DNA from: Haematobacter genomosp. 1
Lineage (GTDB): Bacteria; Pseudomonadota; Alphaproteobacteria; Rhodobacterales; Rhodobacteraceae
Reading direction: 5' to 3'
Assembly: GCF_002196855.1 (NCBI RefSeq)
Contig: NZ_NIPW01000010.1
Location: 248,001-312,000 of the forward strand
Length of the DNA: 64,000 bases
Below the pieces are notes generated by a model. That model saw only the letters and a program-made list of their open reading frames with translations. It did no database searches and was not told where the DNA came from. This document shows, piece after piece, positions 29,067-37,116 of this stretch (position 1 is the stretch's first letter; each line of letters starts with the position of its first letter). Made by a program: the position numbers and the translations under genes.

Positions 29067-29306
29067 GTGACGCGGCCGAAAGGCGGATCGCGCTTCCTCT
29101 ACGACAGTTTCGACGCTGCCGCCCTCAGGATCGAGGCGAACGAGCGCGTCGCGGAGGAGCGGTGGAGCGCGCTCGAATACCGGCTGGGCCAGATCGAAAC
29201 GGCGCTGGAGCGGCTGGAGAAGCGCATGTGGGTCGGGGTCTACGGGATCGCGGCCTTCATGCTGGCGAAAGGGGCGGAGGCGCTGGTCGCCGCCGCCATG
29301 CGATGA
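29067..29306 (+). CDS. GTA head-formation protein (g3.5-like)
   Basis: A 79-residue protein starting at the GTG 29067, 5 bp after the portal stop. It has a coiled-coil-like stretch, RIEANERVAEERWSALEYRLG, and a C-terminal hydrophobic segment (VGVYGIAAFMLAKG). Position and sequence match the small g3.5 protein between portal and protease in Rhodobacterales GTA clusters. Confidence 0.82.
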   Translation: MTRPKGGSRFLYDSFDAAALRIEANERVAEERWSALEYRLGQIETALERLEKRMWVGVYGIAAFMLAKGAEALVAAAMR

Positions 29307-29317
29307 GGGGATCAGGA

Positions 29318-29899
29318 ATGCAGGCGGAAGGGGAACTCGAACGCAAGTTCGCGGTGCCGGGCGCGCTGACGGTGACCGACGGCACGAGGATCGAGGGTTA
29401 CGCCTCCGTCTTCGGTGTCCGCGACCGGGGCGGAGACGTGGTGATGCCGGGGGCCTATGGCGCGTCGCTCGCCCGGATGGCAGCGGCGGGGCGGCGGGTG
29501 AAGCTCTTGTGGCAGCACGACGCCGCCCAGCCCATCGGCGTCTGGGACGAGATCGTCGAGGACGCCCACGGTCTCCGCGTCAAGGGCCGGTTGCTGACCG
29601 AGGTCGGCCGGGGCCGCGAGGCGGCGGCGCTGCTGGAGGCGGGGGCCATCGACGGCCTCTCCATCGGCTACCGCACGCTCCGCAGCGATCGCGGGCCGGA
29701 GGGGGAGCGCCGGCTCCACGCGCTCGATCTGTGGGAGGTGTCGCTCGTCACCTTCCCGATGCTGCCGGAGGCGCGGGTCGCCCAGAAGGCGGCGGAGACG
29801 GACATGGCATCGCTTTTCACGCGCATGACCGGAGAGATGCGCGCCGCCCGCACGCGGCTCGCCAGCAGCGGAACGACCATCACCAGGAGGAACGAATGA
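29318..29899 (+). CDS. GTA prohead protease (g4)
   Basis: HK97-family U35 serine protease that matures the capsid. With the ATG at 29318 (GAGGGG upstream) it has 193 residues; an ATG at 29303 overlapping the g3.5 stop would add five. The family blocks are GYASVFGVRDRGGDVVMPGAY, LLWQHDAAQPIGVWD (catalytic His region) and AIDGLSIGYR (catalytic Ser). Its stop overlaps the capsid start (ATGA). Confidence 0.93.
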   Translation: MQAEGELERKFAVPGALTVTDGTRIEGYASVFGVRDRGGDVVMPGAYGASLARMAAAGRRVKLLWQHDAAQPIGVWDEIVEDAHGLRVKGRLLTEVGRGREAAALLEAGAIDGLSIGYRTLRSDRGPEGERRLHALDLWEVSLVTFPMLPEARVAQKAAETDMASLFTRMTGEMRAARTRLASSGTTITRRNE

Positions 29900-31053
29900 C
29901 ACAGATCACGCCGGGGCCGCTCGATACGGCCATCACCGGCTTCATGAGTGAATTCAAGGACTTTCAGGGCGACATCGCCAAGGCTTTGCAACAACAGGAA
30001 GAGCGTCTGAACATGCTGGATCGCAAATCTCTCACCGCCCGTCGTCCCGCCCTTTCCGGCGCGGAGGAGGCAGGCGCCCCCCATCTGAAGGCGTTCGACG
30101 CCTATCTGCGCACCGGTGATGATGCGGGCCTGCGCGGGCTGGTGCTGGAGGGCAAGGGCCTCAACACGCAGGTCAACGGCGAGGGCGGCTTCCTGGTGGA
30201 CGGCCAGACCGCGGACCGGATTCGCGCCACGCTGGGCGGCACCGCCTCCCTTCGTGCGGTCGCGACGGTGGTGAATGTCGAGGCGGGCTCCTTCGATGTG
30301 CTCGTCGATCAGTCCGACATCGGCTCCGGCTGGATGGCGGAGACGGAGATGATGGAGGACGCCCATACCCCGCAGATCGAGCGCATCTCCATCCGCCTGC
30401 ATGAGCTTTCGGCCATGCCCAAGGCCTCGCAGCGGCTGCTGGACGACAGCGCTTTCGATATCGAGGGCTGGCTGGCCGAACGCATCGCCGACCGTTTCGC
30501 GCGGGCGGAGGCGCAGGCCTTCATCTCCGGCGATGGGGAGCAGAAGCCGAAGGGGATCCTCGCCCATCCGACGGTTCCCGCCGATGCGTGGGACTGGGGC
30601 CGGATCGGCTATGTGCCGACCGGGGCCGCGGGTGACTTCGCCGATGTGAACCCGGCGGATGCGATCGTGGACCTCGTCTATGCGCTTTCCGCCCGCTACC
30701 GCGCGAACGCGACCTTCGTGATGAACTCCAAGACCGCCGGTGCCGTGCGCAAGATGAAGGATACGGATGGCCGCTTCCTGTGGTCGGACGGGCTGGCGGC
30801 GGCGGAGCCTGCGCGGCTCATGGGCTATCCTGTGCTGATCGCGGAGGACATGCCCGACATCGGCCCCGGCGCCACGGCCATCGCCTTCGGGGATTTCCAC
30901 GCGGGCTACACCATTGCGGAACGGCCCGACCTGCGGGTGCTGCGCGATCCGTTCTCGGCCAAGCCGCATGTGCTGTTCTACGCCTCCAAGCGCGTCGGCG
31001 GTGACGTGAGCGACTTCGACGCGATTAAGCTGCTGAAGTTCGCGACCCAGTAA
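29896..31053 (+). CDS. GTA major capsid protein (g5)
   Basis: HK97-fold capsid protein, 385 residues, with an AGGAGG site ahead of the ATG. The N-terminal ~100 residues form the helical region normally removed by the g4 protease (EFKDFQGDIAKALQQQEERL). The core begins near LVLEGKGLNTQVNGEGGFLV and includes ISGDGEQKPKGILAHPT and AIAFGDFHAGYTI. A large inverted repeat follows the gene. Confidence 0.95.
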   Translation: MTQITPGPLDTAITGFMSEFKDFQGDIAKALQQQEERLNMLDRKSLTARRPALSGAEEAGAPHLKAFDAYLRTGDDAGLRGLVLEGKGLNTQVNGEGGFLVDGQTADRIRATLGGTASLRAVATVVNVEAGSFDVLVDQSDIGSGWMAETEMMEDAHTPQIERISIRLHELSAMPKASQRLLDDSAFDIEGWLAERIADRFARAEAQAFISGDGEQKPKGILAHPTVPADAWDWGRIGYVPTGAAGDFADVNPADAIVDLVYALSARYRANATFVMNSKTAGAVRKMKDTDGRFLWSDGLAAAEPARLMGYPVLIAEDMPDIGPGATAIAFGDFHAGYTIAERPDLRVLRDPFSAKPHVLFYASKRVGGDVSDFDAIKLLKFATQ

Positions 31054-31120
31054 CGGAAACAGCCATCGCGGGCGGCTTTTGGGCGGCCCGTGACTCCCGC
31101 GCCTTCGGGCGCGGGCGAAC

Positions 31121-31187
31121 GGACGCGCGCCGGGGATCCCGTCGTCCAGTCTCCTCCTCCGCCCGGGCGGACGGGAGGCGCGCGTCC
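31121..31187. other. Large inverted repeat between capsid gene and g6
   Basis: GGACGCGCGCC (31121-31131) and GGCGCGCGTCC (31177-31187) are perfect 11-bp arms, extended inward by CCCGTC (31138) and GACGGG (31170). A second hairpin, CCCGCGCC-TTC-GGGCGCGGG, lies at 31096-31115. In the transcript they would form strong stems directly after the capsid coding region. There is no U-run. Confidence 0.75.
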
Positions 31188-31281
31188 GGCACGCCGGAGG
31201 AGGGCGGCGGCGGCAAGCTGCAACCGGCGGCGGACCAGCGCGGAGAAGGAACACGGACATGCGGAAATCGGGGGACAAGCG

Positions 31282-31872
31282 ATGATGTTGACGGAACGCG
31301 CGGCGGTGCCAGCCTCCGCCCTGCCGGTAGGCGCGCTGATCGACCACCTGCGCCTTGGCACCGGCTTCGAGGAGGAAGCGCGGAGCGATGCGTTGGCGGA
31401 GGGGTATCTGCGCCGCGCCATCGCGGCGGTGGAGCGGCGGACGGGCAAGGCGCTGCTGACGCGGGAATTCGCGCTCACGCTCTCCCGCTGGCGCGACGCG
31501 GCGGCGGAGCCGTTGCCGCTCGCCCCCGTGGGCCGGGTGATCTCCGTCACGATGACGGACCGGACGGGGCGGGAGAGCGCGGTGGCGGAGAGCCGCTGGC
31601 GGCTGATCCGCGATCTCCAGCGTCCGCGCCTTGCGGCAACCGGGGCGGCCTTGCCTGCCGTGCCCCCGGGCGGCGGCGTGGAGGTGGTGTTCGAGGCCGG
31701 CTTCGGCGGCTGGGCGCAGGTGCCCGGCGATCTGGCGCAGGCGGTGCTGCTGCTCGCCGCCCAGTATCATGAACTGCGGGAGGAGCGGGAGACCGGCCGC
31801 CCGATGCCCTTCGGGGTGGAGGCGCTGCTCCAGCCCTGGCGCACCGTGCGTCTGCTGGGGGGGGCGCGATGA
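31282..31872 (+). CDS. GTA head-tail connector / adaptor (g6)
   Basis: A 196-residue protein of the phage gp6-like head-tail connector type: LPVGALIDHLRLGTGFEEEARSDAL, AAVERRTGKALLTREF and a C-terminal LLAAQYHELREERE. Position after the capsid matches RcGTA g6, the adaptor under the portal. The ATG at 31282 has a GGGGGA site. It overlaps g7 by 4 bp. Confidence 0.9.
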   Translation: MMLTERAAVPASALPVGALIDHLRLGTGFEEEARSDALAEGYLRRAIAAVERRTGKALLTREFALTLSRWRDAAAEPLPLAPVGRVISVTMTDRTGRESAVAESRWRLIRDLQRPRLAATGAALPAVPPGGGVEVVFEAGFGGWAQVPGDLAQAVLLLAAQYHELREERETGRPMPFGVEALLQPWRTVRLLGGAR

Positions 31873-32201
31873 GGCGGCTTACCCGGTGTCTGGACCTTGA
31901 GGGGGAGGAGCGCCTGGCCGACGGCGCGGGCGGATATGCGAGCCGCTGGCACAGGCTGGGCCGCGTCTGGGCGGAGGTGAAACCCGGCGCGGGCCGCGAG
32001 GCGGGGGCGGAGTTCCTGACCATCGCCACGGTGCCCTATCGCGTCACCGTCCGCGCCGCGCCTCCCGGCGATCCGCGCCGCCCGCTTGCGGGGCAGCGCT
32101 TCCGGGCGGGAAGCCGCGCGCTCCGCATCCTCGCCGTGGCCGAGGCGGATCGGGCGGGGCTCTACCTCACCTGTCACTGCCATGAGGAGGTGCCGTCATG
32201 A
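31869..32201 (+). CDS. GTA head closure / head-tail joining protein (g7)
   Basis: A 110-residue beta-rich protein of the phage head-tail joining family (ASRWHRLGRVWAEVKPGAGRE, ITVRAAPPGDPRRPLAGQRF-like middle). It seals the connector before tail attachment. It is translationally coupled to g6 upstream and g8 downstream by 4-bp overlaps. Confidence 0.88.
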   Translation: MRRLTRCLDLEGEERLADGAGGYASRWHRLGRVWAEVKPGAGREAGAEFLTIATVPYRVTVRAAPPGDPRRPLAGQRFRAGSRALRILAVAEADRAGLYLTCHCHEEVPS

Positions 32202-32611
32202 GCTATGGAACCGCAGGCGCGTTGCAGGCGGCGATCTGGGAGCGGCTGGCGGGCGATGCGGCCCTCTCGGCGCTGATCGGCGGGGCCGTGCATGATGCGC
32301 TGCCCCCCGGCCCGCTGCCGGAGACCTACGTGGCCCTCGGCCCGGAAGAGGTGCGCGACCGCTCCGATCAGACCCACCGGGGCGCCGAGCATGACGTGAC
32401 GTTGAGCGTGGTGACGGCGCGGGCCGGTCTGGGCCGCGCGAAGGAGATCGCCGCGTGCGTGTCGGACGCGCTGCTGGCGACACCGCTCACCCTCGCACGC
32501 GGGCAGGTCGTTGGGCTGTGGTTCCTCCGCGCCCGCGCCCGCCGGATCGACAATGGCGCGGGGCGGCGGGTGGACCTGACCTTTCGCGCGCTGGTGGAGG
32601 ACACCGGCTGA
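32198..32611 (+). CDS. GTA tail terminator, DUF3168 (g8)
   Basis: A 137-residue DUF3168 protein, the tail-terminator fold (SYGTAGALQAAIWERLAGDAALSALIGG; THRGAEHDVTLSVVTARAG). It caps the tail tube at the head. Repeat copies of its 3' end (EDTG and the following bases) appear in the next intergenic stretch. Confidence 0.9.
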   Translation: MSYGTAGALQAAIWERLAGDAALSALIGGAVHDALPPGPLPETYVALGPEEVRDRSDQTHRGAEHDVTLSVVTARAGLGRAKEIAACVSDALLATPLTLARGQVVGLWFLRARARRIDNGAGRRVDLTFRALVEDTG

Positions 32612-33164
32612 GGCACGGGCGGGGGGAATGCGGGGTTGGATGGGTGGGCGCGGTCGGCGCGCGGGTCGGAAGGACTGCTCCCGACGGCGGGTGGTCTGCC
32701 GGTTGAGGCACGGGCGGGGTCGAAATGCTGGGCAGGGTTGGAGTGCGGGGCGATTTGAAGCGTGGGGCGCGGGCCGCGTGCAGGGCGGGAGGTCTGATCC
32801 TGATGGCGGGTCGTCCGCCAGCTGGCGCTTCCCGCATTCGCACCGACAACCACGCGGGGCGCGGGTGGAGATCTGATGTTCCGCACGCTCTTGGAGGACA
32901 CCGGCACCCGAGGCGCAGGCCGGGGCCGGGGGCCGGAGTCGGGGGCTGGCGGGAGGTCTGCTCCTGATGGCGGGTCGTCCGTCAACGGCACGCGGAGGCC
33001 CTGCACAGGTGAGCGGCCCGCTTTCCGCATACGCCCGCGGGTTCCGCGCTGATCGCGCCCCCCGGATGGGTGTTTCGAACAGCCTGAAACAATTCGCGCC
33101 GCCGGGCGGACCGGCGGAGTGACGAGACGCGCCCTCTGGCGGCGCAGGACAAGGGAGATGACCG
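32612..33164. repeat. Degenerate tandem copies of the g8 3' region
   Basis: This 553-bp interval splits an otherwise compact operon. The motif ctg(a/c)tcctgatggcgggtcgtccg or a variant occurs three times (near 32678, 32795 and 32960). The g8 end sequence ggaggacaccgg...aggc.cgggc recurs near 32890 and a shorter version near 32703. The pattern suggests two or more rounds of ~100-150 bp tandem duplication followed by decay. No gene is recognised. Confidence 0.65.
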
Positions 33165-33572
33165 ATGGCGGCACAGAACGGCAGGGATCTGCTCATCAAG
33201 ATCAACGTGGCGGGGGCGTATCAGACCCTTGCGGGGCTTCGGGCGACCCGCATCGCCTTCAATGCGGAGACGGTGGATGTCACCAGCCTCGAAAGTTCGG
33301 GCGGCTGGCGGGAGCTGCTGGCGGGGGCGGGGGTGCGCTCGGCCAGTGTCTCCGGCTCCGGGGTGTTCCGGGACACGGCGGCGGATGAACGCGCCCGCGC
33401 GCTGTTCTTCTCGGGCGAGATCCCCCGCATCCAGGTGGTGATCCCCAGTTTCGGCGTGGTGGAGGGGGCGTTCCAGATAACCGCGCTGGAATATTCCGGC
33501 AGCCACAACGGCGAGGCGACCTATGAACTCTCGCTCGCCTCGGCGGGTCAGATCGGCTTCACGGCGCTCTGA
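33165..33572 (+). CDS. GTA major tail protein (g9)
   Basis: A 135-residue tail-tube protein: LLIKINVAGAYQTLAGLRATR, FNAETVDVTSLESSGGWRELL and GEIPRIQVVIPSFGVVEGAFQI are conserved in the phage major tail protein family TP901-1/GTA. The preceding AAGGGAGATGACCG gives a good ribosome site. It overlaps g10 by one base. Confidence 0.93.
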   Translation: MAAQNGRDLLIKINVAGAYQTLAGLRATRIAFNAETVDVTSLESSGGWRELLAGAGVRSASVSGSGVFRDTAADERARALFFSGEIPRIQVVIPSFGVVEGAFQITALEYSGSHNGEATYELSLASAGQIGFTAL

Positions 33573-33886
33573 TGGCGAATGCATGGGCGGGAGAGGTCGC
33601 GCTGGTCATCGACGGGCGGCGGCATGTGCTGAAACTGACGCTGGGCTCGCTGGCGGAGATGGAGGCCGCGCTGCCGGAGGAGAGCCTCCCCGCCCTTGTC
33701 CGCCGGTTCGAGGAGGGGCGCTTCACCACGCGCGACGTGCTCGCGCTGATCGTGGCGGGGCTGCGCGGCGGCGGCTGGCAGGGCACGGCCGCGGAGCTGC
33801 GCGGGGCGGAGATCGCGGGCGGTCCCGCGGGGGCGGCGAAGGTCGCGGCGCGGCTGCTGGTCGCAGCCTTTGCTCCCGATGCGTGA
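33572..33886 (+). CDS. GTA gene 10 protein (GTA-gp10 family)
   Basis: A 104-residue protein of the GTA-gp10 family, with WAGEVALVIDGRRHVLKLTLGSLAEMEAALPEESL at the N-terminus. It is thought to be the first of a pair of tail-assembly chaperones acting with the tape measure protein. The last 8 bp overlap g10.1. Confidence 0.9.
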   Translation: MANAWAGEVALVIDGRRHVLKLTLGSLAEMEAALPEESLPALVRRFEEGRFTTRDVLALIVAGLRGGGWQGTAAELRGAEIAGGPAGAAKVAARLLVAAFAPDA

Positions 33887-34193
33887 GGGGGGCTTCGACT
33901 GGGCGGGGTTGCTTCGCGCCGGATTGCGCGCGGGGCTGCTGCCGGCGCAGGTCTGGACGCTCACCCCCTGGGAGCTGGCGCTCGTCACCGGGCGCGGCGG
34001 CACTCAGGCGACACTGGGCCGGACGGGGCTGGAGGCGCTGATGCGCGCTTTCCCCGATGACCCCGTGCCCCATGACCGCATGCCTGACGACCATGGGCCT
34101 GACGACCGCATGCCCCATGACCACAGGCCCCCTGACCGCATGGATCACGGGCCCACGGATGAACGGATGGAGGGACAGGATGACGGCGATTGA
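33879..34193 (+). CDS. GTA tail assembly chaperone (g10.1) with repeat extension
   Basis: The first ~60 residues are the small tail assembly chaperone family: FDWAGLLRAGLRAGLLPAQVWTLTPWELALV. Normal members end soon after. Here residues 61-95 are five-residue repeats (DPVPH, DRMPD, DHGPD, DRMPH, DHRPP, DRMDH) encoded by a 15-bp tandem tract. The ATG at 33879 overlaps g10. The stop overlaps the g11 region, whose ATG lies at 34180. Confidence 0.85.
   Translation: MREGGFDWAGLLRAGLRAGLLPAQVWTLTPWELALVTGRGGTQATLGRTGLEALMRAFPDDPVPHDRMPDDHGPDDRMPHDHRPPDRMDHGPTDERMEGQDDGD
34059..34163. repeat. 15-bp tandem repeat tract inside GTA g10.1, 7 units
   Basis: Seven 15-bp units in register with core gaccgcatgccccat, extending the g10.1 coding region with acidic and histidine-rich pentads. 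It ends 16 bp before the g11 start. Confidence 0.9.
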
Positions 34194-34833
34194 TGCGCTG
34201 GCCGATGAGATCGCGGCGCTGGAAGTGAGCCTGGGCGGCGCCCGGACGATGGCCGCGGCCTTTGACAGCGAGTTGCAGGGGATGCGGACAAGCCTCGCCG
34301 GGACTGCCCGTGAAAGCGCGCGGCTGTCGGACGGCATGGGCCGGGGGCTGCGTCGCGCCTTCGACGGCATCGCGCTGAACGGCGAGAAGCTGTCGGATGC
34401 GCTGGAGGGGCTGGGGCGCTCCATGGTGGGCACGGTCTACAACATGGCCATGCAGCCGGTGCAGCGCGCGGCGGGAGACATGCTTTCCGGCGGGATGGAG
34501 GCCGCGCTGGCAGCCTTCCTGCCCTTTGCCACGGGCGGCGGTTTCGCGGGCGGCAGGGTCATGCCCTTTGCCCGGGGGGGTGTGGTTTCCGCACCGACGA
34601 CCTTCCCGATGCGGGGCGGCGCCACCGGCCTGATGGGAGAGGCGGGGCCGGAGGCGATCCTGCCGCTCGCCCGCGGGGCGGATGGCAGTCTCGGCGTGCG
34701 TGCGGGCGGCGGGCAGGCGGTCAACGTCACCGTCAATGTCACCACGCCCGATGTGGACGGCTTCCGCCGCAGCCGGAGCCAGATCGCCGCGGAGATGGGG
34801 CGCGCCCTCTCCCGCGGGCAACGCAACCGGTAA
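34180..34833 (+). CDS. GTA tail tape measure protein (g11)
   Basis: A 217-residue, very short tape measure protein, as expected for the stubby GTA tail. Helical N-terminus (MTAIDALADEIAALEVSLGGARTMAAAF), then a Gly-rich region FATGGGFAGGRVMPFARGGVVSAPT and GLMGEAGPEAILPL, a hallmark of tape measure C-termini. The ATG at 34180 follows GGAGGGACAGG. Confidence 0.92.
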   Translation: MTAIDALADEIAALEVSLGGARTMAAAFDSELQGMRTSLAGTARESARLSDGMGRGLRRAFDGIALNGEKLSDALEGLGRSMVGTVYNMAMQPVQRAAGDMLSGGMEAALAAFLPFATGGGFAGGRVMPFARGGVVSAPTTFPMRGGATGLMGEAGPEAILPLARGADGSLGVRAGGGQAVNVTVNVTTPDVDGFRRSRSQIAAEMGRALSRGQRNR

Positions 34834-34842
34834 GGAGGGATC

Positions 34843-35466
34843 ATGGCCTTTCACGAAGTGCTCTACCCCGCGCGGCTGAGCTACGGCTCCACCGGCGGAC
34901 CGGAGCGGCGGACGGAGATCGTCACGCTCGCCAACGGGTTCGAGGAACGCAACAGCCCCTGGGCGCATTCCCGGAGGCGGTATGATGCAGGCGGCGGCCT
35001 GCGGTCGCTTGACGATGTGGCGGTGCTCGTCGCCTTCTTCGAGGCGCGGATGGGGCGTCTGCATGGCTTCCGCTGGAAGGACTGGGCCGATTACAAATCC
35101 TGCCCGCCCAGCGCCGCGATCAGCGCCACGGACCAGCAGGTCGGCGTGGGCGACGGTGTGGAACGCTCGTTCCGCCTGACGAAGCGCTATGCCTCCGCCG
35201 GGTCGGCCTATCTCCGCCCGATCGCCAAACCCGTCGCGGGCAGCCTCCGCATCGCGCTGGAGGGCGGAGAGGTCACTGCCTGGGAGGCGGACCCGGAAAG
35301 CGGTGTCGTGACCTTTGCTACGCCGCCCGCACGCGGGGTGAGTATCACCGCAGGCTACGAGTTCGACGTGCCGGTGCGGTTCGACACCGATCAGATCCGC
35401 ACCTCCGTCGCGACCTTTCAGGCGGGCGAGGTGCCCGATGTGCCGGTCGTGGAGCTGCGGCTGTGA
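34843..35466 (+). CDS. GTA distal tail protein, DUF2460 (g12)
   Basis: A 207-residue DUF2460 protein: MAFHEVLYPARLSYGSTGG, TEIVTLANGFEERNSPWAHSRRRYD, LHGFRWKDWADYKSC and a C-terminal DVPVRFDTDQIRTS. It forms the distal tail ring that carries the baseplate hub. AAGGAGGGATC precedes the start. Confidence 0.95.
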   Translation: MAFHEVLYPARLSYGSTGGPERRTEIVTLANGFEERNSPWAHSRRRYDAGGGLRSLDDVAVLVAFFEARMGRLHGFRWKDWADYKSCPPSAAISATDQQVGVGDGVERSFRLTKRYASAGSAYLRPIAKPVAGSLRIALEGGEVTAWEADPESGVVTFATPPARGVSITAGYEFDVPVRFDTDQIRTSVATFQAGEVPDVPVVELRL

Positions 35467-35737
35467 GGAACGGGAGACCGTTTCACACGCCAGAAGCGGC
35501 CGGCGGGCCTCCGCATGGCATCGCCCATGCGGCGGGAGAGCACACCGGCAGCAGGCCCTTGGGCAATGGGCCTTGGTGCGATGGACGCCGATGCAAGGGG
35601 AGACCCGATGCAGAGGGCCAGTCACACTCTGGCGCGGGCCGGGCCAGCGGCAGGCCCTTGGGCAATGGACCGCGGTGCGACGGGCGGTCCGATGCGGAGG
35701 GTCCGCCGCGCACTGGCGGAGGGAGAGGGGAGAGGAC
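35467..35737. repeat. Two-unit ~99-bp degenerate tandem repeat between g12 and g13
   Basis: The 18-bp string caggcccttgggcaatgg occurs at 35552 and again 99 bp later at 35651; matching flanks (g.tgcga.gg, gatgc.gaggg) support a tandem duplication. The interval has no recognisable gene although the surrounding GTA genes are tightly packed. Confidence 0.75.
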
Positions 35738-36592
35738 ATGAGCAGCACCACACTTCAGGCCCATCTGGAAACCGGGGCGACCACCGTCTGCCGCTGCTGG
35801 GCGGTGGAACGGCGGGACGGGGTCCGCATGGGATTCACCGACCACGATACCGACCTGAGCTTCGACGGCATCCTGTTCCACGCCGCGACCGGCATGACCG
35901 CCGCGCAGCTTGAGCAGGTGACGGGGTTGGCCGTGGACAACAGCGCCGCCTCCGGCGCACTCACCGCGCAAGGGATCACGGAGGAGGACATTGCCGCAGG
36001 CCGCTATGACGGGGCGGAGGTCTGGTCATGGCTGGTCAACTGGGCGGATGTGGGCCAGCGCGCCCTGCGTTTCCGGGGGGAGATCGGGGAGATCCGGCGC
36101 GGCGCCGGTGCGTTCGAGGCGGAGTTGCGCGGCCTTGCCGACCGGCTGAACCAGCGGGGCGGGCGGGCAATCCAGCGAGGCTGTACCGCGCGGCTGGGGG
36201 ATGCGGCCTGTGGCATCGACCTTGCCGATCCGCGCTATGGCTGCGAGGGGGTTGTCCTCTCGGTGACGGGCGGGCGCGTCGTCCAGCTTGGCGATGCGCT
36301 GGGCGGCCATCCCGCCCGCTGGTTCGAGCGGGGGAGCCTCACCGTCCTTTCGGGCGCGGCCTCGGGGCTGGTCGGGCTGGTGAAGCTCCAGACGGGCGGG
36401 CAGGTCGAGCTCTGGCAGGAGCTGCGCGCGCCGCTTCATCCGGGTGACAGGGTGCGGCTCACGGCGGGCTGTGACAAGCGGCTTCACACCTGCGGCGGAA
36501 AATTCGCAAATACGCTGAATTTCCGCGGCTTTCCGCATGTGCCGGGAGAGGACTGGCTCGTCGCCTCTCCCGCGCGGAGGATGGGGCGATGA
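35738..36592 (+). CDS. GTA baseplate hub protein, DUF2163 (g13)
   Basis: A 284-residue DUF2163/BR0599-type protein: LETGATTVCRCWAVERRDG, MGFTDHDTDLSFDGILFHA and a C-terminal cysteine cluster RGCTARLGDAACGIDLADPRYGC...GCDKRLHTCGGKFANTLNFRG. Related phage tail-tip proteins such as lambda gpL bind an iron-sulfur cluster through such cysteines, so metal binding is likely. The ATG at 35738 has GAGAGG upstream. It overlaps g14 by 4 bp. Confidence 0.92.
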   Translation: MSSTTLQAHLETGATTVCRCWAVERRDGVRMGFTDHDTDLSFDGILFHAATGMTAAQLEQVTGLAVDNSAASGALTAQGITEEDIAAGRYDGAEVWSWLVNWADVGQRALRFRGEIGEIRRGAGAFEAELRGLADRLNQRGGRAIQRGCTARLGDAACGIDLADPRYGCEGVVLSVTGGRVVQLGDALGGHPARWFERGSLTVLSGAASGLVGLVKLQTGGQVELWQELRAPLHPGDRVRLTAGCDKRLHTCGGKFANTLNFRGFPHVPGEDWLVASPARRMGR

Positions 36593-37116
36593 GGGAGGAT
36601 GTCGTCGCTGCCGCGCGGCTGTGGCTGGGCACGCCCTATCGCCATCAGGCATCCTGTCGCGGGGCGGGCGCGGATTGCCTCGGCCTGATCCGGGGGGTCT
36701 GGCGCGATCTGTGCGGGCCGGAGCCTGAAGCGCCCCCCGCCTATACCCCCGACTGGGGAGAGACGGGGCGGCAGGAGGTGCTCTGGTCCGCCGCCACCCG
36801 CCACCTTATTCCGCTTGCCGCCAGCCCGCTTGATGCCAGCCCGCTTGGCAGCGGCCTACTTGCGACGGGCTTACTTGCCACGGGCCTGCCGGAACCGGGC
36901 CTGCCGGAACCGGGCCTGCCGGAACCGGGCGACGTGCTGCTTTTCCGTCTGCGTACGGGCGGCATTGCCAAGCATCTGGGCATCGCCGCCGAAACCGGCG
37001 CGGCACCCACATTCATCCATGCCTACAGCGGCCATGCCGTCGTCGAAAGCCCGCTCTCCGAGCCCTGGGCGCGGCGCATCGTGGCCCGGTTCGGCTATCC
37101 GAAGGGAGCGATCTGA
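36589..37116 (+). CDS. GTA NlpC/P60 cell-wall peptidase (g14) with repeat insertion
   Basis: Tail-tip peptidase that opens the recipient peptidoglycan. Catalytic Cys30 lies in GAGADCLGL and the His in GIAKHLGIA (His129). Residues 75-114 are eight pentads (PLAAS, PLDAS, PLGSG, LLATG twice, LPEPG three times) inserted between the two catalytic segments, so the protein (175 residues) is about 30-40 longer than the usual g14. It is coupled to g13 and g15. Confidence 0.92.
   Translation: MREDVVAAARLWLGTPYRHQASCRGAGADCLGLIRGVWRDLCGPEPEAPPAYTPDWGETGRQEVLWSAATRHLIPLAASPLDASPLGSGLLATGLLATGLPEPGLPEPGLPEPGDVLLFRLRTGGIAKHLGIAAETGAAPTFIHAYSGHAVVESPLSEPWARRIVARFGYPKGAI
36811..36930. repeat. 15-bp tandem repeat tract inside GTA g14, 8 units
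   Basis: Eight 15-bp units in perfect register; the last three (36886-36930) are identical copies of ctgccggaaccgggc, implying very recent duplication or slippage. Confidence 0.95.
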
